Shown here piece by piece: positions 31,473 to 40,896 of a stretch of 64,000 bases of DNA. This DNA is from Fen-1258 sp947085815. Lineage in GTDB: Bacteria > Bacteroidota > Ignavibacteria > Ignavibacteriales > Melioribacteraceae. Location of the stretch: the NCBI GenBank assembly GCA_947085815.1, contig CAMTXU010000012.1:55291-119290 (forward strand), written 5' to 3'. The first letter of the stretch is position 1, and every line of letters starts with the position of its first letter. The position numbers were made by a program, and so were the translations under genes. The notes under the pieces were generated by a model, which was given only the letters and a program-made list of their open reading frames with translations, was not told where the DNA came from and ran no database searches.

Positions 31473-33926
31473 TTATTGAGCTATTGGTAACGTAAAGCAA
31501 AATTTACTTCCTTTCCCAACTTCACTTTCTACCCAAATTTTGTGACCGTGTTTTTCAACAAATTCTTTGCACAAGATTAGTCCTAATCCGGTGCCGGCTT
31601 CATTATCGGTTCCAAAGGTTGTTTGACTTACATCCAATCTGAAAAGATTCGCTTTTACCTTATCACTCATACCTACTCCGTTATCTGAAATGCAGATCTC
31701 AATATTTTCAGACCGTTGAACAGAATTAATTTCGATTAGCCCGTTTTTGTTTGTGAATTTTAACGCATTAGTAAGCAGGTTTCGTATGATAGTGTTAAGC
31801 ATATCTTCATCGGCGAAGATAAAAGTATTTGGCTGAATGTTGGATAATATCCTGATCTGTTTTCTTTCTGCGGAGGGTCTTAGTAGTTCGATGTTATCGG
31901 AGACAATTTTATGAAGATCGAGTTTGAGCGGGTTGAATTCGATGCGTCCCGTTTGAGAGCGTGACCACAATAATAAATTTTGAAGCAGATTATGAGAGAT
32001 TTCTGCGGACTTTTTCATCTCTGTGATATAATAAATTTTTTCATTGTCTGTAAACTCGCCAAAGTCCGAAATCAATAAGTCGGAAAATCCGAGGAGAGTA
32101 ATAAATGGGTTCTTAAGGTCATGAGCAATGATAGAGAAAAATTTGTCTTTGGTTGCGTTTAATTGTCTCAGCTCCTCGGTATATTTTTTAATTGCTTCCG
32201 AGCCCCTTTTCCTCTCTATTACTTGAGCAATCTGTTCCGAAACGAAAATAAGAATTTGTTTCTCTTCTTCACCGTAAGCATTTTCATTTTCGTAATCCTG
32301 CACAACAATAACACCAATTGTTCTACCTGTCAGTTTTAAGGGAACGCCAAGCCAAATAGAAGCGGGCGCGCCAATTAATTCAACTTCGCCGGCTTTTCTT
32401 AATTCCAAGTCTTTTTGAGCGTCAATAAGTTCGGCTTCACCTTTTCTTAAAATATATTCTGTTAGACCTTTACCAAGTTTTTTAGGCATTTGAGGAGGAT
32501 CATATTCATCAACAAAATATGGGAAGGAAAGTATATCGGTTTTTTCATCGTACAGAGCAATATAAATATTTTTAACCGTCATCAACGATGCTATCTCTTC
32601 ATGGATGCTCTTATACATAGAGTTCATATCGGAAGCAGTATAAGCTATTTCAGAAATATCGAGAAGAGTTTGTCTAATTTTTTCGGATCTTTTTCTTTCT
32701 GTAATATCACGCACAACAGCTTGAATCAATTTGTTGCCGCCGATTGTTATTGAGTTGAGAGAAACTTCCGCATCAAACAGAACATTATCTTTGGTTTTGT
32801 GCTGCCAGTAAAATCTTTGAGGGTTTCCGTTTAGCGCCGCTTCTATTTTTTCACTTGCAGAGGAGAGAGAATTTCTTCCGTCAGGTTGAACTTCCGGTGA
32901 AAAATCTACCGGCGAATGAGCGATGATATCGTTGCGGTCGCACTTAAACAAATCGCACACGGCTTGATTGCAATCCAAAAAAACATCGGTCATCAAAAAC
33001 ATTCCGTCAACAGAATTCTCGAACAGTGATCTGTAAACTTGTTCGCTTTCTTGAATTCTTTCTTGAACGAGTTTCTTTTCTGTAATATCTCTTGTAATAC
33101 CGAATGTGCCAATAATATTCCCTTTGTTATCATATAGAGGCATTTTAGAGGTTGAACCCCAAGTAGTTCTACCGTCCGGCCAGTCTTCCCTTTCCTCTTT
33201 GCCTATAATTGGTATTCCGGTTTTTATAATGTTTTGTTCGTCCATGTATGCTTGAGACGAATGCTCTGGTCCGAAAGAATCGGCATCGGTTTTACCAACT
33301 ATCAATTCAGGTTTTTCAAATCCATGTTTTAGCGTACACGCTTTATTAGCTTTGATAAATCGGCTATTCAAATCTTTGAAATATATGCTGTCAGGTACAT
33401 TTTCCAAAAGGGTGTAAAATAAGTTTTGTTCAGCGGCTAATTTTTCTGCAATTTGTACCTGCTCTGTAATATCCTCAATAAAGGAAATAATGTTTACTGA
33501 TTTAATCTTTTTGTTGTCTATAAGGGAGACGGTTTCTTTTGAATATTTTATATTACCATTTTTTGAAATGTATCTTTTCTCAACTTGGTAATGTTTTCTT
33601 TTCCCCTTAGCAACATCTTGAAAAAGTTTTTGTGAGGTCTTAAAATCATGCGGATGGGTAATTTGTTGTAACGAAAGATTAATTAGCTCTTTCTTTGAAT
33701 ACCCAAGAAATTTGGCAAAGGTTGAATTGACATGTTGAAATTTTCCTTCCGGAGTTAAAATAACTATTCCAAGTCCCGTATTTTCGAACACGGTTAAAAC
33801 GTTAGTTTCATAAGAGAAATCGATTTGATCTGGAGAATTTTTTTGTGACTTCTTCAATAAGGAAGCATTTTCAAGAGATAACCGCTTAATCTCTTTGATC
33901 AATTCCGATTTAGTAATGTCTTTCAT
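31473..33926 (-). CDS. Cytoplasmic PAS/GAF sensor histidine kinase, HisKA type
   Basis: An 817-residue protein without membrane segments. A short coiled coil (1-30) precedes PAS domains at about 40-155, 165-290 and 295-420. A GAF domain (about 425-575) contains YIALYDEKTDILSFPYF and GVPLKLTGRTIGVIVVQDY. HisKA follows with FFSIIAHDLKNPF (His602), then HATPase_c with NLLTNALKFTN, DNGVGM and GTGLGL. This layout is common for kinases of Ignavibacteria and Bacteroidota. It is the most upstream gene of the signalling island on the minus strand, separated by 187 bases from the next kinase. No output domain is fused, so it must act through separate receivers such as 27291 or 26661 (inference). Confidence 0.9.
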   Translation of the reverse strand: MKDITKSELIKEIKRLSLENASLLKKSQKNSPDQIDFSYETNVLTVFENTGLGIVILTPEGKFQHVNSTFAKFLGYSKKELINLSLQQITHPHDFKTSQKLFQDVAKGKRKHYQVEKRYISKNGNIKYSKETVSLIDNKKIKSVNIISFIEDITEQVQIAEKLAAEQNLFYTLLENVPDSIYFKDLNSRFIKANKACTLKHGFEKPELIVGKTDADSFGPEHSSQAYMDEQNIIKTGIPIIGKEEREDWPDGRTTWGSTSKMPLYDNKGNIIGTFGITRDITEKKLVQERIQESEQVYRSLFENSVDGMFLMTDVFLDCNQAVCDLFKCDRNDIIAHSPVDFSPEVQPDGRNSLSSASEKIEAALNGNPQRFYWQHKTKDNVLFDAEVSLNSITIGGNKLIQAVVRDITERKRSEKIRQTLLDISEIAYTASDMNSMYKSIHEEIASLMTVKNIYIALYDEKTDILSFPYFVDEYDPPQMPKKLGKGLTEYILRKGEAELIDAQKDLELRKAGEVELIGAPASIWLGVPLKLTGRTIGVIVVQDYENENAYGEEEKQILIFVSEQIAQVIERKRGSEAIKKYTEELRQLNATKDKFFSIIAHDLKNPFITLLGFSDLLISDFGEFTDNEKIYYITEMKKSAEISHNLLQNLLLWSRSQTGRIEFNPLKLDLHKIVSDNIELLRPSAERKQIRILSNIQPNTFIFADEDMLNTIIRNLLTNALKFTNKNGLIEINSVQRSENIEICISDNGVGMSDKVKANLFRLDVSQTTFGTDNEAGTGLGLILCKEFVEKHGHKIWVESEVGKGSKFCFTLPIAQ

Positions 33927-33954
33927 TTAATTCTTGGAGAAAATATTCAGTTTA

Positions 33955-34058
33955 GGACGGTTCTAAAAATTATCGAATGGAAATATTTAATCCCGCCAAA
34001 GGCGGGACAGAGATTATTGATATTTTTATGGCATAGCCATGCCTATGGCAGAACCGCT
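33955..34058. repeat. Mosaic MITE-like element, copy 1
   Basis: The element reads GGACGGTTCTAAAAATTATC, then GAATGGAAATATTTAA, a short GC hairpin insert (CCCGCCAAAGGCGGG), then ATTGATATTTTTATGG, CATAGCCATGCCTATGG and CAGAACCGC. The outer ends CGGTTCT/AGAACCG are inverted repeats. Both flanking parts recur almost identically, in reverse orientation, at 48213-48301, but there the middle GC hairpin is replaced by a different short sequence. It lies in the gap 33927-34400. Confidence 0.75.
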
Positions 34059-34211
34059 CTTTAATAAATCATTGCGCTGTCAATATAAAGAAATATCTAA
34101 TAAGTTTTTATTGAATAGTAATTATAAAACAGCGCTTCTGTTTCAGCCAATAGTTGAGAAATATTTTTACTTTATAACCAAGACAGTTTCTTTTCAAAAA
34201 ATGTAGTTCGT

Positions 34212-34313
34212 TTATGAAAGAGGAACATGCACATTCGGTAAAGTGAAACAAATCATAGGATATTCTGAATACAAGCCCGGGGGAATTCCACGTTTTGGGT
34301 ATTCCTTTGGCAT
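34212..34313 (-). CDS. Possible 33-residue protein with a strong ribosome-binding site
   Basis: On the minus strand, AGAAGGAGATGAA stands directly before ATG 34313 with ideal spacing. The frame encodes MPKEYPKRGIPPGLYSEYPM and 13 more residues, ending with TAA at 34212-34214. The Pro/Tyr-rich start is protein-like, but no family is recognised and no homologue is visible in the window. It could also be the 5' remnant of a decayed gene, since the gap holds other repeat debris. The ribosome site is the only real support. Confidence 0.35.
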   Translation of the reverse strand: MPKEYPKRGIPPGLYSEYPMICFTLPNVHVPLS

Positions 34314-34400
34314 TTCATCTCCTTCTACTTTAATTATCGAGTAATTGCGATAAATATTAAGGAGTATTTCTTAGTTATTTTATAGCACTCAATTTCCATA

Positions 34401-35837
34401 TCAGGTTAATTTTTTGTAACGAAGTCTTATCTCGTCAAGCAGTTCGGAAAAATCATTATCGTTTGTAAAGGGATTCATGAATGTTACTCTCAAATATACT
34501 TTTCCGTTTGCAAGCGTTTGGACAACATAGAATTTTCCTGCTTCAAGCATGCTTCTTCTAATTTTCGCGTTAAGAGAATTTTGTTGATCTTCTGTTGCGC
34601 CGACAACCTTGTATCTAAAACAAACAATATTGCTCTGAGGTTCGGTAAGAAGTTCAAAATCAGGACTGTTATTAAGAAGCTCGGCGAATTGTTTTGCCGC
34701 GTCGTATCTGGATTCAATATATTCGCGAAGCAATTCCTCTCCGTGTATTTTTAACTGAATAAATATTTTCAGACTCATCATTTTTTTTGTGCATTCTATT
34801 GTCCGCCTGCCAACGTTGAACCATTCCTTTTCACTGTCTTTATTCCAAAGATATGCAGCCTTCTGCGCAAAGGATGCATAAGAATCGTCATTGTTCTTGA
34901 AACAAACGCCCGTAGCCAGACCGGGAGATAAAAGCATTTTGTGAAAATCGATCACAACAGAATCCGCTTTTTCAACTCCGGCAATCAAATGTTTATATCC
35001 CTTGCTTAGAATAACGCCGCCTCCGTGAGCCGCGTCTATGTGGAACCACATATTTCTGGCAGAGCAGAATTCAGCAACTTCATTAATTTTATCGTAACTG
35101 CCGGTAGATGTAGTACATGCGCTGGCAACCACCGCAATTACTTTTTTATTATCATCGGTAAATTTCTTATGCAAGTTCTCCAGTTCCGCCATATCCATCT
35201 GAAAATTTTTATCTGTCGGCACTTTCACAACCCCGTTTCCAAAGCCCAATATTTTTCCCGCCCTGGAAATACTGTAATGCGCCTCTTCGGAAACAAGTAT
35301 AATAAAATTCTCTCCATTCTTAATCCCCTCTTCCCAGACATCATAATCGATTACTTTTTGACGAGCAGCCAGCAATGCCGTTAAATTTCCAAGTGAACCG
35401 CCGGATGTTAATATGCCTCCGCTTTTTTTGTCATACCCAATTTTTTCACAAAGCCAATCCGTTACAATTTTTTCCATTACTGTTGAAGTCTGCCCGGTTT
35501 CATAAATTACCATCCCGGCATTAAGGAGTGCGGAGACAATTTCGCTCAATATTGTTAATGGAATAGGAACCGCAACTTGGTGCCCCATATTACGCGGGTG
35601 ATGAAGATGAACAGAATTGTTTAATGTTTCGGCAATGATCTCGGTAAAACTCATCTTTCCATCGGACAATATTTTTTGCCAGTGAGAAAGTAAATCTTCG
35701 GGATCTGACCAAGGGATTGCCTGCTCAATCTTCCGCTCGTAACAATTTGAAAGGTAATCTGCTATTTGATCGATCAGCTTGTGTCCCTCAACTCTGAATA
35801 GCTCGGAGCTGAATGCGTCAGGAATTAGAGAATTCAT
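34401..35837 (-). CDS. PLP-dependent group II amino-acid decarboxylase
   Basis: The product has about 478 residues. The fold-type I decarboxylase motifs are present: HLHHPRNMGHQVA (substrate-side loop), GGILTSGGSLGNLTALLAAR, WFHIDAAHGGG (PLP-ring Asp/His environment) and DSVVIDFHKMLLSPGLATG with the Schiff-base Lys. The family includes aromatic-L-amino-acid, tyrosine, glutamate-like and diaminobutyrate decarboxylases; the substrate cannot be decided, though the sequence is closest in character to aromatic-amino-acid/sulfinate-type members. I prefer ATG 35837 (MNSLIPDAF), preceded by AGG at 7 bases; ATG 35843 is two codons upstream. It is divergent from the DUF1684 gene and stands alone. Confidence 0.88.
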   Translation of the reverse strand: MNSLIPDAFSSELFRVEGHKLIDQIADYLSNCYERKIEQAIPWSDPEDLLSHWQKILSDGKMSFTEIIAETLNNSVHLHHPRNMGHQVAVPIPLTILSEIVSALLNAGMVIYETGQTSTVMEKIVTDWLCEKIGYDKKSGGILTSGGSLGNLTALLAARQKVIDYDVWEEGIKNGENFIILVSEEAHYSISRAGKILGFGNGVVKVPTDKNFQMDMAELENLHKKFTDDNKKVIAVVASACTTSTGSYDKINEVAEFCSARNMWFHIDAAHGGGVILSKGYKHLIAGVEKADSVVIDFHKMLLSPGLATGVCFKNNDDSYASFAQKAAYLWNKDSEKEWFNVGRRTIECTKKMMSLKIFIQLKIHGEELLREYIESRYDAAKQFAELLNNSPDFELLTEPQSNIVCFRYKVVGATEDQQNSLNAKIRRSMLEAGKFYVVQTLANGKVYLRVTFMNPFTNDNDFSELLDEIRLRYKKLT

Positions 35838-35930
35838 TTTCATACCTAAAAAAGTGTTAATAATTCTATGTTTGCGTAATTTTTGCAACACAAATTACAA
35901 ATCTTTGTTCTACTAATTAAGGCAATCCTT

Positions 35931-36839
35931 ATGAATAAAAATTTTGTTATAGCATTAATTATTTCTCTCTCTTTTATCTTCTTAAACTGCGGCGAAGAGC
36001 TTAAAGAAAAAGGGGACACGCAATATCTTTCCGATGTAAAGGAGTGGCATAATAAACGAATTGATAATTTGAAAAAAGAAAACGGTTGGTTGAATCTAAC
36101 CGGACTATATTGGCTTAAACATGGTGAAAATAAATTCGGGACAGATAGAAGTAATGATATAATTTTCCCGGAAGGAAAATCGCCCGGATTTATTGGGTCA
36201 CTTATACTCAAAGATTCGGTCGTAACAATTAAAGTTAATAAAGGAATCGATGTGAAATGCAATGGCGTGAATGTTACTTCGCTTGAATTGAAAAACGACA
36301 TTCAAGTAGCCACAAATTTAGAACTTGGCTCTCTTCGCTGGTTCATAATTAAACGTGGCGATAAATATGGAGTGCGCTTACGCGATCTTGAAAGCCCGTT
36401 ATTAAAATCGTTTAAAGGAATAGAAACATTTCCGATTAACTCTGATTGGAAGTTTGAAGCTAAGTTATCTGAATACAATCCGCCTAAAAAGGTTGAGGTG
36501 CCGAATGTATTAGGGATGGTTGATACATCCATAGTAGCAGCAGCGCTTACATTTGAGAAAGATGGTGTTGTTTATAAACTTGATCCGCTAGATGCGGGGA
36601 AGCAATACTTCATCATTTTTGCAGATGAGACAAGCGGAAAGGAGACCTATGGCGCCGGAAGATTTTTATATATCGATAAAGCGGACTCTGCCGGAAAAAT
36701 TTTTATCGATTTCAATAAAGCTTTTAATCCGCCATGCGCTTTTTCAAAATACGCAACATGCCCTTTGCCGCCCAAGCAGAACTATCTCAAATTAAAAATT
36801 ACAGCAGGAGAAAAAATGTTTCATGGTAACGGGCATTAA
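35931..36839 (+). CDS. DUF1684 lipoprotein
   Basis: The product has about 302 residues. A signal peptide ends at the lipobox FLNCG (Cys). The mature protein begins with the family pattern DVKEWHNKRIDNLKKENGWLNLTGLYWLKHGENKFG and ends with the hallmark NPPCAFSKYATCPLPPKQNYL. DUF1684 proteins are widespread in Bacteroidota and Actinobacteria and have no established function. ATG 35931 is preceded by AAGG and starts the signal peptide. The gene is divergent from the PLP decarboxylase with about 90 bases between starts. Confidence 0.88.
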   Translation: MNKNFVIALIISLSFIFLNCGEELKEKGDTQYLSDVKEWHNKRIDNLKKENGWLNLTGLYWLKHGENKFGTDRSNDIIFPEGKSPGFIGSLILKDSVVTIKVNKGIDVKCNGVNVTSLELKNDIQVATNLELGSLRWFIIKRGDKYGVRLRDLESPLLKSFKGIETFPINSDWKFEAKLSEYNPPKKVEVPNVLGMVDTSIVAAALTFEKDGVVYKLDPLDAGKQYFIIFADETSGKETYGAGRFLYIDKADSAGKIFIDFNKAFNPPCAFSKYATCPLPPKQNYLKLKITAGEKMFHGNGH

Positions 36840-36876
36840 AGAAGACGGTTTAATTACACCTAAAAAACCACGTTAA

Positions 36877-37016
36877 AGAAGCCTTATTAAATTAAGGAGG
36901 CTTCTAATCACATAGTGATGCCTATGGCAAAACTATTTTTTTATTTAATAGAACGCTGAAAAACGCAGATAAAGCAGATTTCCGCTAATCATTTTTGTTG
37001 TTTTTAGAAGTTCCCT
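36877..37016. repeat. Hairpin plus MITE-like repeat, copy 2
   Basis: First, AGAAGCCTT (36877-36885) pairs with AAGGAGGCTTCT (36894-36905), a probable transcription-end hairpin after the DUF1684 gene. It runs into a second copy of the element at 16296: the left end GGCTTCTAA is interrupted by about 22 bases (CATAGTGATGCCTATGG) before the shared AACTATTTTTTTATTTAATA, then GAACGCTGAAAAACGCAG, and the common right end TTTTTAGAAGTTCCCTT. Confidence 0.7.
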
Positions 37017-37060
37017 TAAATAAAGCAACAATGTTTTCCATTAATATTCGCCCGGAGCGA

Positions 37061-39508
37061 CTAAAGCATCGGAGTGTTTATTCCAAACACAAAATTATTA
37101 TTACCAAAATAGTTCAGCTTCCATGTGAACTCTAAACGGAACGGAAAGAGAGGATGACCAATTCCAAAGCCGATTTCGTAAAATGGACTTTTATACTCAG
37201 TAAATGTAGTTACATGATGTGGAAATATCAGCTTACTCTTTGGTGAGATTTCAAGCAATGCTGCGTTAAGGTGTAAAGTTAAATTCAGCTGCAAATCGCT
37301 GAGAAATGTTAAACCAAGCAATCTGAATAGTTCGTCATTGGTGTTATTTTCTATCGAAAGAACAACAACACGATCTCCAAACACTTCGCCTGTCCTTAGA
37401 GTCCGCATTGTAAAAGACTGGCTCGAACCTTCAATATTTCCCGGTAATGAGTACATCATTTGAAACGGAATAGGTCCGTCCGAATAGACACCGCTTAAAA
37501 CAAAATTCATGTTGGCGGATTTATATGTAGGCAAATATCCGTTAAGAGAATAACGGTAAAGTTGAAAATCTACGGAACTGTTTAATGTGCTGCGGTTACT
37601 GAATAATGCATCACCTGAAAGAAGCAGTATAAATTTATTCTGACCGGTTCTTCGTCTAAAATATCCGTCTTCAACGTATTTGCGGAAGTCTAACCGAAAT
37701 CCCGCGGTGAGAGCATTTATCTTTGTTTCATAGATTGATGTGTTAAGATTATATCTCTTGCTTGCATTGAGAATGGAGAAATCCGAATTGTTGTACCCGT
37801 TGTTGTCTGTCCGGTTGGTGACTCCAACTCCAAGTCTAAGTACGGGAAAGACATCACTCCACAAATTAACGGAAAATCCTTTTGTGTAGTAGTAATCTCT
37901 AAAATCATATTTCCCAAATAGATTTGTAAAAGTGGAGGTAAGCTTGTTAAACCGGATTGATTCCCTGAAAAGATCGATCAGTTTATTGTTTGCGGTCACC
38001 AAGATAGAGGCAGTTCTATATTCACCTAAATAATATGTAGCGGAGAAGTCGGTTTTAAGTTTTTTATCCGCAAAGCCGTATGATAAATCCAAATTTGAGT
38101 TGAATCTTTTTTCATTAAGTTGAGAAACGCGAGCGCCGAAATTGATTGTATGTCCCTCAACGCGGTTAAATGAATAAAGTGAAATAGGACCGGTGATTGA
38201 AAAATTTTCGTCAATATCAATTGAAGTAGAGAGAAATGAAAATCTGTCCCAGAAAGTTTTGGGCATAGCTTCCAGGCTATCAATACGTTTATATGCTTGA
38301 AGTTCTTCTAGTGTATTAGCTATTGTTTGTGTTGATTTCCAATAAGCAGAATCTTTTTTGTCGGCATCCGTCATAACTTTTACAATTGCCATTCCAAAAA
38401 AATCATCATTTATGGGCTCGTTGATCTTATAGTCGTAAAATATGGTGTTCAGTTCAAAACCGAATTTTGCAATACCGAGAAAATTTCCCTCAGCGAAAAC
38501 ACGGTAATCAATAGGCATGTAGATGTCCTTCTCAAATGGATTGAATTGTTGAATAATCTGAATTCTGTCAAAAATTCTTCCAAAGTTAGCGGCATTGTTC
38601 AGAAGGACGTCGATTTTAACGAGCGAATAAATTCCATCGGCAACAAAAATTTTACCAACAAACCCGGGATCTGATTTTTTGAGAGGCTCAACATGTATCT
38701 GAAAAACATTTTTATTGTCGAACGCAAGTGTGTCTTCAATAAAATAATCATAATAATCAATTGCATCGTCAGAAATAGGGCTTGGTAACGGACGGTTAAG
38801 AAACTGAATATCGTCCGTATAGAAATTTTGAATAATTCTGCCGCCGGTTAGTGTGTTTACCGATGAAGGAGTGTTAGCGCTCTGTTTTCTTGCTATAATT
38901 TCATCTTTGTACTGATTTGGTTTCTTAAAATACCCTCTGCTTTCGTTTTCAATTATTCCGCTTATTTTAAGTTGTGCAGTATCCTTTGTGCCGATCGACA
39001 ATCCAACACCGCTGCTGGATGCCGAGAAATCTCTTGTGGTTTTTATTAATCCCTTAGTATATGCGCCAAAAATGTAGGAGTTCAATTTACTTTTTCTTTC
39101 ATGTTTTGCTTCAATTACTCTACGAATAATTTCAAGTGCGGGATTTTCACCCGGCAATACGGTAATCTCCGCAAGGTTTACGGGAATTGGTTCGAGTGTG
39201 AAAGTGATCTTTTTATTTGAGTTGAGACTGACCGCAATGGTATCCGACCTGTACCCGATGAATGTAGCTATCAATTTATAGTTACCCGGTTTTAAGCGGA
39301 GCTCAAAATTACCTTCGTAATTTGTAGTCGTGCCCGAAGTCGTTCCGCTCAATCTAACACTTGCAAAACTGAGCGGAGATGAAGTAGGTTTATCGATAAC
39401 TTTTCCTGTTAATGTAACTTGCTGTGAAAAGGAGTGGGAGGAAAGAATAAAAAAGGTCAACGCAAGAAAAATATACTTAGTCAAATTCACCTCATAATTG
39501 TGGTTCAC
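37061..39508 (-). CDS. Outer-membrane protein with carboxypeptidase-like regulatory domain and DUF5686 barrel
   Basis: An 815-residue protein. A signal peptide (about 1-29, ending SHSFSQ) is followed by a carboxypeptidase-D-like beta-sandwich (about 30-110: TLTGKVIDKPTSSPLSFASVRLSGT, NYKLIATFIGYRSDTI). The remainder is DUF5686, a large beta-rich region beginning NPALEIIRRVIEAKHERKSKLNSYIFGAYTKG, and it forms an outer-membrane barrel. The N-terminal domain is the one seen in TonB-dependent SusC-type receptors, but no plug domain is present. Function unknown; the family is typical of Bacteroidota envelopes. It stands alone between two repeat-filled gaps. Confidence 0.85.
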   Translation of the reverse strand: MNHNYEVNLTKYIFLALTFFILSSHSFSQQVTLTGKVIDKPTSSPLSFASVRLSGTTSGTTTNYEGNFELRLKPGNYKLIATFIGYRSDTIAVSLNSNKKITFTLEPIPVNLAEITVLPGENPALEIIRRVIEAKHERKSKLNSYIFGAYTKGLIKTTRDFSASSSGVGLSIGTKDTAQLKISGIIENESRGYFKKPNQYKDEIIARKQSANTPSSVNTLTGGRIIQNFYTDDIQFLNRPLPSPISDDAIDYYDYFIEDTLAFDNKNVFQIHVEPLKKSDPGFVGKIFVADGIYSLVKIDVLLNNAANFGRIFDRIQIIQQFNPFEKDIYMPIDYRVFAEGNFLGIAKFGFELNTIFYDYKINEPINDDFFGMAIVKVMTDADKKDSAYWKSTQTIANTLEELQAYKRIDSLEAMPKTFWDRFSFLSTSIDIDENFSITGPISLYSFNRVEGHTINFGARVSQLNEKRFNSNLDLSYGFADKKLKTDFSATYYLGEYRTASILVTANNKLIDLFRESIRFNKLTSTFTNLFGKYDFRDYYYTKGFSVNLWSDVFPVLRLGVGVTNRTDNNGYNNSDFSILNASKRYNLNTSIYETKINALTAGFRLDFRKYVEDGYFRRRTGQNKFILLLSGDALFSNRSTLNSSVDFQLYRYSLNGYLPTYKSANMNFVLSGVYSDGPIPFQMMYSLPGNIEGSSQSFTMRTLRTGEVFGDRVVVLSIENNTNDELFRLLGLTFLSDLQLNLTLHLNAALLEISPKSKLIFPHHVTTFTEYKSPFYEIGFGIGHPLFPFRLEFTWKLNYFGNNNFVFGINTPML

Positions 39509-39552
39509 ATTCTACAATAAAACTTTCTATTAGTTTCTCCTAAAGTCTTTTC

Positions 39553-39760
39553 TTTAATCTCTCTGGGTTTAATTCCCCGCCGCCCCGCCTACCAAAGCAA
39601 AGCGGCGGGCAGGTTGCGGTGTATAATCGTCATTGCGATCCCGCGCATTTTGCGGGAGAAGCAATCTAATGTGAGAGATTATTTCGTCCCGCTAAAGCGG
39701 AATTCGTAATGACCAGATTCTGATACCCCGCCGCTTGCGCGGGGAACTTCATTTGACCCG
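39553..39760. repeat. Cluster of dispersed palindromic repeats in the gap 39509-39983
   Basis: Three units lie side by side. (1) 39553-39615 repeats TCTCTGGGTTTAATTCCCCG from the start of the window and continues as a GC-rich hairpin. (2) 39629-39712 is bounded by GTCATTGCGA and TCGTAATGAC (10-bp inverted ends with one mismatch) and contains two nested palindromes (CCCGC/GCGGG and CCGCT/AGCGG). (3) 39724-39755 (CCCCGCCGC...CGGGGAACTTCATT) matches the palindrome at 157-185. The gap also holds the promoter of the epimerase gene. Confidence 0.65.
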
Positions 39761-39983
39761 CTGTTTTCTAATGCTGTTATCATCTAATTTCTAAAGAAAG
39801 TTAGATAGACTGAGAAAAACAGCAGTGGTGAAAAAACCTTTGATAGTATGACGATTTCGGAGGATTTTTTGTTCCGTCCCGATAAAAGAATAAATTTTTG
39901 TACCGTACCTCTGCAAAAAAAATAGTATTTCATATCAGTGTCACTTTTTATTATAATGCAACTAACAGTTAACTTGCTAGTAG

Positions 39984-40895
39984 ATGAAAAAAATATTGTT
40001 AACCGGTGCTACCGGACTGATTGGTAAAAGGATTGCGAATAAATTAATTGAGCGCGGAGATGAGGTAACAGTCTTTACACGCTCGGTTGATAAAGCGAGG
40101 CGTGTCATTCCGGACGCGGCGAAATATGTTGATTGGAATTATAATAATGACGATTGGCAGATTAATCTCGAAGGTGCTGATGGTGTGATTCATCTTGCAG
40201 GGCAAAATGTTATGGCAAGGCGATGGAACAAAGAACACAAAAATAAAATACTTAAAAGCCGTATCGATTCAACGCGTGCTTTGGTAAACGCGATTGGAAA
40301 AGTTGCGGAAAAGCCAAAAGTTTTTATCTCTGCCTCGGCAACAGGGTTCTACGGAAGTTCAGAAGAACCAGTTACAGAGGAATCATTGCCCGGAAAGGAT
40401 TTTCTTGCCGGTGTAGTAATCGCATGGGAAAATGAAGCGAAAAAAATAGACAGGCTTAATATCCGCCGGGTAAACATTCGTACCGGGATAGTGCTGGATA
40501 AAAATGAAGGTGCTCTCTATCGTATGATTAAGCCATTTAATTATTTTGCGGGCGGACCGCTCGGCACCGGGAAACAATGGTTTCCATGGATTCATATAGA
40601 AGATGTTGCCGGAATATTTTTACACGCGCTTGATAATGAAAATGTTGAAGGAATTCTGAATGCGGTTTCTCCACATTCTATAAGGATGGATGAGTTTTGT
40701 AAATCGCTTGGAAAGGTAATGAACAGACCATCGCTGATTAAAGTGCCGGTATTTCTAATTAGATTAATCTTTGGTGAGGGTGCCTATGTATTAATAACCG
40801 GTGCGAGAGTAATTCCTAAAAGAACTCTTGAATTTGGTTACAAATATAAATTTGAAAATGAAAAGAATGCTGTGATGGATTTGCTGAATAGATAA
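39984..40895 (+). CDS. TIGR01777-family NAD-dependent epimerase/dehydratase-like protein
   Basis: A 303-residue extended SDR. The Rossmann motif TGATGLIGKRIA, the VIHLAGQNVMARRW block, the active-site region SASATGFYGSSEEP and the C-terminal DUF1731-like segment (EGILNAVSPHSIRMDEFCKSLGK, ending in the GARVIPKRTLEFGYKY block) are all typical of TIGR01777 proteins (YfcH relatives, associated with cell division in some plastids and bacteria). The substrate is unknown. Start ATG 39984 is at the usual distance before the Rossmann strand. It converges with the pilus-like operon, with only one base between the stops. Confidence 0.9.
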   Translation: MKKILLTGATGLIGKRIANKLIERGDEVTVFTRSVDKARRVIPDAAKYVDWNYNNDDWQINLEGADGVIHLAGQNVMARRWNKEHKNKILKSRIDSTRALVNAIGKVAEKPKVFISASATGFYGSSEEPVTEESLPGKDFLAGVVIAWENEAKKIDRLNIRRVNIRTGIVLDKNEGALYRMIKPFNYFAGGPLGTGKQWFPWIHIEDVAGIFLHALDNENVEGILNAVSPHSIRMDEFCKSLGKVMNRPSLIKVPVFLIRLIFGEGAYVLITGARVIPKRTLEFGYKYKFENEKNAVMDLLNR

Positions 40896-40896
40896 A

